Source of the DNA: Rhynchonema sp. JSB1_4
Lineage: Eukaryota > Nematoda > Chromadorea > Monhysterida > Xyalidae
Reading direction: 5' to 3'
Assembly (NCBI GenBank): GCA_030248065.1
Contig: JASAMV010005235.1
Coordinates: 80,522 to 144,521 of the forward strand
Length of the DNA stretch: 64,000 bases
The stretch's first letter is position 1. Each line of letters starts with the position of its first letter. The translations under genes and the position numbers were made by a program. The notes beneath the pieces are model-generated. The model saw only the letters and a program-made list of their open reading frames with translations. It was not told where the DNA came from and made no database searches. Below, piece by piece: positions 34,201 through 46,200 of this stretch.

Positions 34201-37200
34201 AAGTGCCATGAGCTGGTGGACGGACTATACAGTATGTACCCATCAAACACACAAGATCTGCATAGCGGAACGGCGCACGACCGCAGTCGCTGTTGAAGCC
34301 AAGTTTAAATAGAACGCTGTGAATTGCAGTCGACAGTTCGACAACAACTAATGCAGAATTTATGACAGTCAAACTGCCTGATCCGTAAAGCGGAAAACGT
34401 ACGCGCTCCTTCCATACGTGAAACAAAGGAATGGTTCGACTAGGGTTACGGTAGCAAGCAAAAAACTGCGGGAAAACGAAAAAGAGAAAGGAGTGGCCAA
34501 AGCATCAATTTTTCTGCATAATGACTTGCAAGCAATCAAATAAAGTGGCTGGCTGCCAGCCAAAAATTAAAAAAACTTTTTGAAGGTACCGAAGCGTTGA
34601 TAAACCAAGTCTGAAGGAGAAGAAGAAGAAAGAAAAAAGACAAAATATCTTCGAACTTCCTGTCTAAAATCGGGCAAGCTCATCACTTGATTTTCCGCTT
34701 TACCAATCAGGCAGTGTGGCTGCCATAAATTCTGCGTTAGCTGTTGCTGGACTATATGTAGTAGGTTGAACGCTTTGTATCAACCTGGTCATGGAGACCG
34801 TGATGCCTTCAACAAACGACCCTTATTGAAACAAGCCTAAGGGATTTTCCGCGCTATTTTTTCATCTTATACCCTCTCACCGCTTCAGAGAAAAAATTGC
34901 AGCTGGTCCTGCAGCTTGTCGCGGACCAGATTTGCTTCGACGCATTTGGGCTTTCCAAAGACGCTGGTTTTTGGTAAATATCAATGTATCGTTGCAAACT
35001 GCGCGGACCTCAGCGGCATGATGACACGATATATCAATTCACCATACACAAATCCACTGCGTGACAAAAGCATTAAGGGGACCATCTAGAAAAACGCGAA
35101 ACACCAAGTCGCACTGTATCCAGAACAAACCTATCAAACGGAGCTCTTGCAATCGGAATGAAGCCCACGTCGAGTGACAACAAACAGCGCGCTGGACGGT
35201 ACGGTTTCGGGTCAGTGGTGGGTTCTGGAACAACTATACGCTTTTCAAAACTTTTTACTGAAAATTTGTCCAACGCTTCTGCTCGCACGCTCACCATTCA
35301 TGCAACAATAGGAGTAGATCTGTCCCTGGAAACACCTTGATCCTTCAGGGCAGAAGTTGTCCTGACATTTTCGGCCGAAAAATGTTGTGCGACTGGATGG
35401 ATTACGGTAGGGCTCTTTGCCATTGTCACACACTGCCGTGTAGTCGGAGGTGACTTGCGCTGCAGTTGAGAAACATCAAAAACTTAATTTGCAATCGTGA
35501 TACAGTGGACAATTTTCAATATAGTTTCTAATCAAATCCGCTAAGTAGCACCAACCTTGCAATGTGGCATTACAGCAGACGCCAAAGAATGCACCCATCA
35601 CACAAATGTAGCCCTGCGCAGCGCAGTGTTCCGTTTTCTCACAAATCACCGGCTCATTCGGATTCGTGATCTTATGCAGCGGCGTGGATCCGAGCGGACA
35701 GAACGGGCCGTCGGCTACAAAAGTATGGGTTGGCTGATGTTTCACACATGGGTGTATTGGATAACTGCTTGATGCCAACTGTGGGCCACACCCGGCGCCG
35801 GATGCCAGCAAGGCGGTGCATAGCGCCCTATGATTGTTTCTGATTTTAATCTCCAATTCTGTTTATGTCGAAATAGATGGGCTTCACGAATCGTTGAACA
35901 TCAGTCAGCCAGACAATTGTGCAGCACAACTTCCACCTGCCTAAATGTTCTGATGATCAAGTTGGTCCATCTTGAATCACGGACTACACAAGTTGGAATA
36001 CAGTTGGACTACAAGTAAACCGAGCGGAGGCTGCTTGATGTTTCAACTGACCACAAAAGTTATGGGTGTTGCTGATTGTTGAATCGGAATAAAAAATGCG
36101 ATTCCCAAAAAGTGCGGTTGCCGCACTTCCAAAAATATTTTCAACCCATGCGCAGTCGTGTTTTGGTAATCACACGTGACAACGGAGTGACAAAAGGGCA
36201 TTTTAGGTGTGCCCAAACAAAATTTTAGATTTAAAATTTTAAATTTTAAATTTAGATTTAAATCTAAATTCCGGGCAGGCCAACCTGGTCTGCATCGGCC
36301 GTAACAATCCTGCAGTTTGGCGAACAATTTCGTTGACTGTTTCTCGTCGTTTTCACATTTTCTAGCTCGAATGCCCAAACATTCGTACATGATTGGCGAC
36401 CAATAATACATCACTTGTGAAACATCAACTTGACAGACGGATGTGTCGTTGAGTTCGTTTTCACACGGATGCACCAGAGCTGCGGCTGCACAAAAAAAGT
36501 TTTTCAAGAGATGTTTGAATATCGTTGGATGGATCCGATCCGGGCCTGACATGAGCTGGTTGTGTCCATGTTATTGTTGAAATTTGCGACTTTGAATAAT
36601 GAGGGCACAATGTCAAAAACGTTAAATCGAACCTGCTTCGTCCGGTTGCTGATGCAAAAGCATGTTGACGTCATTAGCCGCAGCGGTGGACGTGGACTTC
36701 ACGGTCGTGACTGCAATGAAAAGGTGGTTTGGATGGATACAATTGCACATTGATTGCTTTGGGAAACACGAGGGTAGCGGGAAATGAAGGAAAGATTAAT
36801 ACATACTCATTCTAAGTTGCGCGGAATCACAACAAAAAAGTATTATTTATTTGTCATCTGCCACTTAGTGATGTAGTGCAAATTGTTGACGATCGGAGCT
36901 GTACACGCAGATACAGTATACTTTTACAATACAAATGAAATGTATCAGGCACGTACATACTGTATGCCTACAAGAGCCCTATCTCCAAATCAAGAGCACC
37001 GAAAAAAATTGTACAACCTGGTGTAGTCGTTGAAGCACTTGACCGTTTACATGTCACCCGGTTCCATTGTGCGTCGTAGAATATTGCGTTGCATCCGCCA
37101 CAGTAATTCGCAACGCAATGGGTTACGGTAGCACATCGGGGCAGCACACGGCACGGATCGGCTTTGCACAACACTGGTGCACTGGCACCGTCTGAAAAGA

Positions 37201-40200
37201 GGTAGAAGAACATCTGGCGAGAATACCGCCCATCCCCAATCCCCAATTGGGGAAATGACCTAAACTGACTGATCCAGCTTATGCCATATTACAACGACGG
37301 TAGATACTGTATTTCCAATGCTAATATTTGTGCGACATTGAACTGTTTTATCACCTCCGATGACAACCAGAGAAACATTGTGCACCCACCGCAACATTGC
37401 TCCATTCTGACGCATTTGGCCACTGGCAGCCGTGAAGTGTCCGTCACAGCCACACATTTGTAACATTCAGGACACTCGGTCTGCGCGCAAACATCCACGG
37501 TCGTTCGGGGCGTCGCAATTGTCGGCATTGCTGGAACAGATCTCAAGCGTTCTGGGGATTTCTGGTTTTTTCACCGACGAAGAATTTTACCTTTTCGATC
37601 AATCTTCAATCGAAAGTTTCATCACATCCTTTTCCATCCCAACTAACTACAGTAACCCATACCAAACTGGTCTACTGATCCTACCCACCACATCACCAAT
37701 ATACCAAATTCCAATCAAGAAGAGACTAAATTCAACGCAAACAAGTCTTTTTCAACATCTGGACTCAAAGAAACAACAGCACCAAGACGGGATAGAGTAA
37801 AGAAATTCAAGAGAAGATCCAAGATCAACTCAAATCCCTCGCGCAAACATGGCCGTCTGAAGCTTTGAAGCGTTGGAGCAATCTGATGTGGAGCGAAAGG
37901 AGCGCAATTGAATAGGACCATGAACTACTGAGATTGACTGCAAAAATGCTGATAGTGATATGTCCTTTGGATCTATTAACGGCTTTAGCTTATGATCACC
38001 TAGGAGAAATCGCTCAGCTTTCTTTTGTTAGTCTTTGGATTTTGTGATCCCTCTTGTGTAATGATGATCATTATTGTTCGGAGCTCAGAATATAAAAAAA
38101 TTGCTGGAACAGTTTTCGTTCTGACAGTTTGTTTTTGCATCTTGAACACCCCAAACCTTGGAATATGAGCCTGGTATGTACAGTGGCTGTGACAATGGTG
38201 CATTTATCTAGAGTTCCGAGGTCACATACCTGCCCCGGAAGCGTTCGTTCGGAATATATTTTTATTTTTCATGCCTCACAACAAAAACAAGCACACCACA
38301 ATTAAAAACAAACAAAATACAATTGCAAACCTTGGCCAGGCACACAACAATGCGCGAACAACTGCATTTGCACGCATTTGGCCTGCGGTGCACAGAATCG
38401 ATCGGTGCAGTTTCGACCCAATAATGGCAATTCAAAGCCCCCGGCATCGAACGTCTGCAGCTGGTCGCCCTCGTGCGCACAGCGCGGCTGTGTGTTGGAT
38501 TCGAATAGTTCTGCAATGTACTGAGTGCAGTAATGTTGGTCTGTTTCGCCCTGCTTTCGCAGACAGACCGAGGCGCCAGGGCTCGTCAGTGCGAACGCTT
38601 CTGGCAAATTTGCCTCCAAAAAGCCCCACCAGCAGATCTCAAGGATGTCCAAGGTTAATTGAGGGGCTATTTATACTCAGTGCCTGTACAGGTGACTTCC
38701 CAAAACGATCTCATAAAGCAAGAGCAGCAGCACGCGATCGACCTTCATCTGATTCGCCAATTTTGGTTGTAGGGTCGGCGCGCTAATTTAGACCAGCGTA
38801 AAAGTTACTCATTTGGTGCATGTGGGAACACAACTTTTACGCTGGGCGAAATTAGTGCGTCACAAAATACATACAGTTAAACCAAGAATTGCCATTGCCC
38901 GAGCCGAGTCCATGCCAATGCTCTTGCCTTGAAAGTTAAGCCCACGTCTTGAGTTCTCCAGCAGCACTCTAAAGGTCAGCCCAAACCACACGATCAAAAT
39001 GCAAAACCTTGATAAGCGCGATCGCAGCACGTGCCGAAGAATGCACCCATCACGCATTTGTATCCCTTCGGGCACGAGTCCTGTGCACTGTTCGCATCGC
39101 ACGTGATCACCTGATGTTTCAATAGAAGTATGTACATACATAGGTATTTCCATGACACAAGTTTTAATTTAAAAAAAGCTGACCCTGGTTTTTTAAGACA
39201 ACTTTATGTTTTTATTGCTGACCTCATTCCTGGGCATTCGTGATAACGTTGATAAAGGGGAGACGACACGCATAGCCGGTGGTGAATTGCCAGCACACGA
39301 TGGGTGATCGGCTGCAATTATATTGTACTCAATGATTGTTTGTTGTAATGTCAGTAAAAATTGCCAATACTAGCTGTTCTTCAATTGACTTGCGCAGTAT
39401 TTTTGTACACGCCTTCGTTCCAGAGATTGCATTTTTCGAAATGATATACCTACAAACATTACTGCTGCAACTCAGTTCATTGTTACTTCACTATGTGCAC
39501 TGCTTGTTGTGGCTCTGCCCTCGCCATGTACAGATGTGACGAAACTCTGTTTATGAGTTTGTACGCAGTGATGTTACAGCCCAGCAATAAGATCTGCTGG
39601 TGGGGGGGGCTTTTTGGAGGCAAATTTGCCAGAAGCGTTCACACTGACGAGCCCTGGCGCCTCGGTCCGTCTGCGAAAGCCGGTCGAAACAGACCAAAAT
39701 CACTGCACTCAGTACGTTGCTGCACGCTCACATAACGCATATTGACATGTAGAAAACGCGCGCTCACCCACCCAATTTGCACATGTCCGAGCAGGTGTGC
39801 CAGCTGTCAAACACGTTACCATCGAGTGACCGTCCGGAACAAATCCGATTTCTGACAGCGACACATTCGTGCACGGAATGGTCGAACGACCAACGGATCT
39901 GAGAGAATATTTTTTCATTTGCACGCCTTTTTGCGAACCAATTAGCGACACCATCAAGCTTGGCGGTGATTGGACCGGTCCCCCGCTTTGACGTTGGCAA
40001 CGTGATTTTTTTGTAATAAGACGAAAAAGATGGATATACCTCGAGATTTACTGATGCACGCTACGTTTAGATCAAGCTCATGTTGCTCTCCGACAGGAAA
40101 TAAAAAAACTGCGCTACGCTGGTAGAAATTAATCGCATCAGCATCAGTAAATCCAATTCATCAAAAAAACATTCACGGCAACAAGGCAGGTCCGGGCCGA

Positions 40201-43200
40201 CTACCATGCTATCGTACTAACAAACCGATGTAAACCAACAAAGGACAACAACGCCCCAGTCCCATGGTCTCACCAATGCCGGTGGTGTCGAGCCATCTTC
40301 ACAAACCCCGCCCTGCACCTGCACCGGTCTGGCACTATCGCAACGATTTATGTTGCTCGGCGCTGATTGGTCACTGTCGGCGTTCACGTCAACGAACGCT
40401 GCAAGTGATTGGTCGGTCAAGTTTATCATTCAGGCTCATGAACTCATGCTGTACGTTACACGAAATCTAGAATGTTCAGAACGTTTAGTGAGACGCCATG
40501 CCATGCGAGCTCCGGAAGTTGCAGCAAGCAACGTTCGATGCTACTCATTTTTTCAAGGCCCGTGGCGGCTGGTCCCCAGAATAATAATTCATGCGCTTCG
40601 GCTCCACCGAAATTTTCCAGCGTCCCGCGGCTTTTCCAGCGTCCCGCCATACCGATTGCGGGAACGGAACGAAAGTGAAACATCAAACTACAACCCACCA
40701 TCACAGTCGATCACAGTGTCGGTCTCAGCAAATCGCGTGTTGTTGAGTTGATCGCCCGACCGCGGATGCACGCACCAGCACACACTCAGTTGTGGTGCGC
40801 ACTGACGTTGACGGTACAGACCTGACAATAATATGGTAAAATATCTGCTTATTTATGAATAACTTCAATCATTTCTATCATTCAATGTGATAATCATGCT
40901 ATGGACGTAAGTGAATCGTATAGTCTACACTAGACGGGACCCAGTGGGTTTGGGCCTTGTGGGCTTGGGCTCCAATTGTGCAGATCTGAGCTCAGTCCAG
41001 CACCGGGGGTAACCAGTCTAGCCTGGTGCTGGACTGAGCTCAGATCTGCACAATTGGAGCCCACAAGGCCCAAACCCACTGTGTATCGATCGCACTACGC
41101 AAAGCGTTATGCGTGCCACAAGCACACCCAATGCATTAGACGGGACCCGTGCCTACGGCCCGGCTACAGCGCCGCGCCCGTGTCGTGCCCCCCCCCCCCC
41201 CGAAGACCCGTTAGCATAAAGCTACCCGTGAAAATTGACCCGTCCGCCCTTCCGAGGGAGGGGACCACACACACACACATACGTCTTCCTGTTTTAGTAG
41301 TATAGATGAGTTCCATCAGTGAAACATCATCAATACACAACACGCACCTCTGTGGTCACATTCTGGCAGCCAGGGTGCATTCACTTTGAGCATGGCTGTC
41401 CGCGTAGCCACACATGTAGATGCAGCCGGTGATGTTTCATTCATGGGCACGGTTGCGGGTGTGGCAGGAACGGCGGTCACACAGGCGCTCGCCTGAAACA
41501 GTGTATCAGTCTGTGTCTCCAATGTTACAACGATCTTTCTGACAGAAAAATGCATGTCCGTGCGACTTTTTTTGGCATAATCGGCACTTTGGTGCCGGCC
41601 GATTCGGTCAAAGTGAGACTATTGTTGGGCCAATAGGCTCCCAGGCGGGCCCGGATTTCAGTATAGACGGAATATGGGTCCCTGGACCGAAACAATGGTC
41701 CGCAAAAGGTCATTTCATACAACTTAGCTCAGTTCTAAAAAAAACAGCATGCATTTTTGTTGTTATGTATGTATTTGACCTGACCAACAAAAAAACAACC
41801 TGACCAAAACGTCCCAAAAACCTTTGCGTTGGCGGATGCCTGCCGCGTGCCAGATATCTCCTTGCCATTACCGGCGTCCACACACCAACACACCGACATA
41901 CGCTCGTCACATTGTAGCAGCTCGAAATTGCCTGAGTTTCCAGGTTTTATCTCAGTGTTTTATTCGCTTAGATTTTCTATCTGGATCGTCGTTGGGTAAG
42001 AAATTTTACTCAAACCCTTGTGGAGCAACATTTATTGGTGCAAATTGTCAAAAAGTTAAGGCAAATCGACCGGGACTTAAAGCGGAATATCAACTAATTT
42101 GACATATAAAATCAAACTCTGTAATTAGACCGACCAAATTTATCGCATTTGGGAACGAATGTCTTTTCCGGCGATTTTTCAGTTTCATACGTTCGGAATT
42201 TGGCTGTGATGCAGGCTGCAAAGAACAGGAAGTAAAGGACGACATTGGTAGACCAACAATGTGAGACGCTCACTAACCTGACAACCACAAATGCCCAAAT
42301 TTTCGGGTTGCGCAATAATGCATTTGTTATATCTTACGCTATCCACCTCGGTGCGTAAATTACCCTTTTGGCTTTTATTCCAAAACATGTGTGCGTTAAA
42401 AAAACGCTGCTGTTCGCGTAAGCACGCTACGCATTGAGGTCAAGGTCTAAGTCCAAGGTCAGCCAGCTGGAAGTTATCATCATCGTGTTTGGGGGTGCAT
42501 GCAACCACCCCCGGTGGCGGTTGCACTTTTGAGAATTTGGGCCAAATACGGGATTGAAGCTTGGCCGCGGTGATTCAGACCTGGACGTGCTGGGGCCGAA
42601 CATATTTATTCATGGAGAATTCATTCCTATTAGGCTCATATCTAGTCTTGTATACAATAAAGACAGCCCTAATCTGAGCCACCAAAAGAATCGCGCGAAT
42701 CTAAACCATCGCCGGCGCGAGCCTGCTTGCTGCAACACGGGGTGGAATTTTCGAAACGGTGTAAACGTCCCGTTGGGTGTAAAAGTCGGTGTAAGCTCGG
42801 TGTAAACATGAAACATTGCTTGCTGCTGTTAACGTGGAATGTTTCATGTTTAAACCGAGCTTACACCGACCGAGCTTTCGATCGAGCTGCTTACACGGAC
42901 CTTTACGCCCAACTGACCGTTTACACGGTTTCGAACATACCAACCTCGGAAAGTATACCGTAAAAACCTAAATAGAAGGGGGTGCTCTATTAACTCACTG
43001 ACCCTATTTTGGGGGGCTCTATTACGGGGGGCCTCTATTAATTCACTGACCCGAACCTGAAAAAATTGTTCCCAGAAATATCCCCAAAACCCCTAAAAAG
43101 GGTTTTGAAAGGATGTTTTTTCACTTGTAATCGCATTTATTCGTGTCTATTCGTCAATAAGAGGCGTATTATGTGCTCTGAACGAACAACAAACGTGCAT

Positions 43201-46200
43201 AAATGTATGTACCTGTGCACCACTATCAAGCGTTAATACACTACTGTACAGGGGATGTTACTTAGGGGGGCTCTATTCCGGGAGGGGGCTCTATTAATTC
43301 ACTGACCCCTTTTTGGGGGGCTGTATTACGGGGGGGGCTCTATTCCGGGGGGGGCCGTATTTAGGTTTTTACGGTTCATGAAAAGTTAGTCACTAACGCG
43401 GACATGACGGGTGTGTGCCTTTGACCGTACTTGGCTCGTCCACCCAAATCAGACCGACGGGTGTACCTGAGCTGACGTCCACGCACGCGCATGCACCACC
43501 CGCACATTGCACCAAGTGGAAATAGCCTGAAACAGAAAGTTAACCATCTTGGAATAGTTAGATAATAACTGGACCTGGTCAAATTGTCATGCAGCGAACG
43601 TGGGTGGTGCGCATATGCGTATAGGTAAATTTACGTGTACACCTCATGTTCACGGCCCAAAAATCGGTCATAATCGAAAATAGCAAAACCTGCGTGGGCC
43701 TTACCTTTCTTCGTGCATGTGGGGGGTTGTGTGTTTGTGCCTTTCAATTCTAATGTTTCACGTTGGCAAGGTGGTAGTGCGCTCAAGTCGGGCACTTCTG
43801 GTGGTTGTGGGATGTTGGGCTTGACTTGGACACTCCCTGGAACTCGGGGTTCGTCGCAAGAAACCTGAAAATTCGTGATCTTTGGTCGATCGCAAACTTA
43901 GTAATGGGTGCCTCGGTCTGTCTGCGAAAGCAGGGCGAAACAGACCAACATTACTGCACTCAATACATTGTTACTTCACCATGTGCACTGCTTGTGGTGG
44001 CTCTCTGCCCTCGCTATATGCGCAGATGTGACAAAACTCTGTTTATGAGTTTGCGCATAAAAGTGATGTTACAGCCCAGCAATAAGATCTGCTGGTGGGG
44101 CTTTTTGGAGGCTAATTTGCCAGAGGCGTTCGCACTGACGAGCTCTGGCGCCTCGGTTTGTCTGCGAAAGCAGGGCGAAACAGACCAACATTACTGCATT
44201 CGGTCCGGTCTTTCGGTCACAATGTTGAACTCAATCATGGACCGTTAAGTGAACGTAGTCGGCAAGTTTGGAACTTTTGAACGCAAAGTTTTTTTTGAAG
44301 AATACTGAACCTTGTGCATGTAATTTCTTGTTGCACTCACATAAGTGTTCGCGTCGACCGCCTTGCGAGTATTGGGTACTTCCTGTCCAGTCTTTGGCTG
44401 CACGCACCAACATTCGGGGTTCGTAATTTGACACTGAAGTGGCGTGTACAGACCTGAAACGTTCATTTTGTTACATTTTTTTAATAAAAAATGGTTCATC
44501 GCCCTAAAAGAAGACTTCAAAAGTCTGCTCATTTTTACGATTTAATCGATTTTATTGTTTGGTGAAATCTAAAAATGACACAGTGCAACATCAGCCAGCG
44601 AGCCATACCAGTATCATCCGTGCAAGTGGGCAAGTGGGTGCCGCTGCTGGCGTGCGTGCGACGCAGGGCCTTGGCCAGTTTATTGACACAGGCTGAAAAA
44701 GTGTTTTTAATTTTTTTATTTGTAAAATTCAATGTAACCGTTGTTACAGCGAATATTTAGCGCTAGAGTTATTGTACGCCAATTGGTGATGAACCCAAAA
44801 TTTCAGTCGCAAGTGTGTTGTATTATCGCAATATGATTTCCAGGCCTTCGGGTTCATCACGACTATATGGTAAGAACCTGTCGGTACTGGATCTGACTTG
44901 ACCACACACAATTATCGTTACTCCATTATACTGCAGTTGTCCATTGCGACCTGTTTTCACAGACAGATGGTGCATCAGACAATCGTCGGTGCGAATGCAC
45001 CAATACGGCCACGTGAAAACGAAAAGCCGGACCTACCCGGACACATTAGCGGTTTTGTGATCGATGTCCGTGTGCCTTTGATTTCGGCGCCCGTTTCGGG
45101 GTGCGTGCAGAAACACTGACGTTTCGGTCGATCACACTGTATCAAATTGAAGTAGCCCTGGGTCGTACAGGTGTACTCAAAAGTGTCCAGCCCTTTCGGA
45201 TCGGGGACCGCGGTGCCTGGGGGCTGAAATAGAGGTTTCCGTCCGTAAATAAAAATTCATGATTGTCGATGGTGTGGCCTTGCATTAACAGTGCGAAAGT
45301 CATTAAAAATGGTGAAAGTGCCGATGAAGCCTGTGGCCCCAAATGTCCTGTAACATACGATAAGTGCCTTGCTCCCAAATGCTTCTTGCGCTTGGCTTTT
45401 TGTCAAAAACAGTTCTTGTAAACTCAGTTCGGTGCAATATTTGATTCACGTGTGTTTTTACCTACTAAGTTTCATGCACTTTTTGAACAGACAATAACAG
45501 GAAGTCAAGCATATTTCATGTCACCACAATGTACCATAATGTGCCTCTTTTCCTTTTGTGCCCGCAGAGCATACGAGAAAATTACCAGCAATTCCTTGAA
45601 CAAACCCGTGGTCTGGAAAGGATCGTTATTTGGGCGCTGTACTGTACAGGTCAAATTGAGATCAGGGTTTGACAGAATAAGTTTTGTAAATATACGAAAA
45701 GCGAAAAAGTTGTCCAATACCGGGAGTGAAACCGACACCGTGCCTTGGTTATAGAGTACAGTTATTTTTTCAAATACTTTTTCCATACATATATTTTATA
45801 AAGTCATGATTTCGACCAGCGTGAAGGCTATTTGTTGTTATGTTCATCCGTGGACAAATTTTACGCCGATCAAAATTAGGCTTTGTACCGTGTGTCAGAA
45901 AACGCGAACAAAAAGGGCATACTCCGAGGACAGATGTGATCCGACATATAAAAGTCTGGCGCAGACTGAGATAATGCAGACACCTTTTTTACGATGCGAT
46001 TCATCATCTTTTGTGCAAAGCGCGTCCACAAGACAGTTCCCAGTACACTTTTTTAATTATAGTAAAAATCTCTGAAACAAGCGCCCAGACCGACCAGCGG
46101 GCCGACTTTTTGCAGTCGATGGTAGGCAAGCACGGCATTGGCTTGTTGGCACGGCGAGCCCTGCAAGACGCCGTTGGTGGCCGCGGTCGGCGGTGTGACA

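Larger units (their letters stand above)
33659..35233 (-). other. Kunitz domain 4, missing one disulfide pair
   Basis: Exon 35131-35233 gives [20 protein letters not shown] and exon 33659-33795 continues [20 protein letters not shown], then [13 protein letters not shown]. Cysteines 1, 3, 5 and 6 of the Kunitz fold are present. The positions that normally form the second disulfide (Cys14 and Cys38 of BPTI) are both replaced. The intron holds a foldback MITE and an H-like hairpin. Confidence 0.75.
35295..40398 (-). other. Central block: lustrin-like Cys modules and Kunitz domains 2 and 3
   Basis: 39772-39985 reads [20 protein letters not shown] then HTCSDMC, a diverged Kunitz. 39223-39311 with 39008-39110, 38331-38510, 35556-35714 and 35295-35459 are four lustrin-like modules (for example [42 protein letters not shown]). 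37018-37191 has [16 protein letters not shown], a Cys module common in secreted invertebrate proteins. 36285-36485 is Kunitz 3 ([14 protein letters not shown] to CYGRC). Two lustrin modules share the segment [11 protein letters not shown], which suggests internal duplication. Confidence 0.75.
40699..45217 (-). other. Block of five thyroglobulin type-1 domains
   Basis: Each domain is coded by a pair of exons: 46095-46284 end plus 45037-45217; 44609-44692 plus 44341-44453; 43705-43864 plus 43398-43526; 42135-42215 plus 41822-41931; 41348-41492 plus 40699-40821. The diagnostic QC and CWCV elements are visible: [54 protein letters not shown] and [14 protein letters not shown]. Tg1 domains are known as cysteine-protease inhibitors or matrix modules. 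The third lacks the usual Trp between the cysteines. Confidence 0.9.

Noticed and set aside
34880..34990. Exon-like stretch with [13 protein letters not shown] that could complete Kunitz 4
   Set aside because: Exon 33659-33795 joins exon 35131-35233 with the right phase and restores the RYYYD core and final cysteines; the alternative runs into a stop.
41525..41722. Minus-strand [23 protein letters not shown] as an extra exon of the large gene
   Set aside because: Open and possible, but no good splice signals; the neighbouring exons already agree in phase without it.
45505..45786. Minus-strand [18 protein letters not shown]
   Set aside because: Lies in the intron between exons 2 and 3 of the large gene, without splice signals or domain features.
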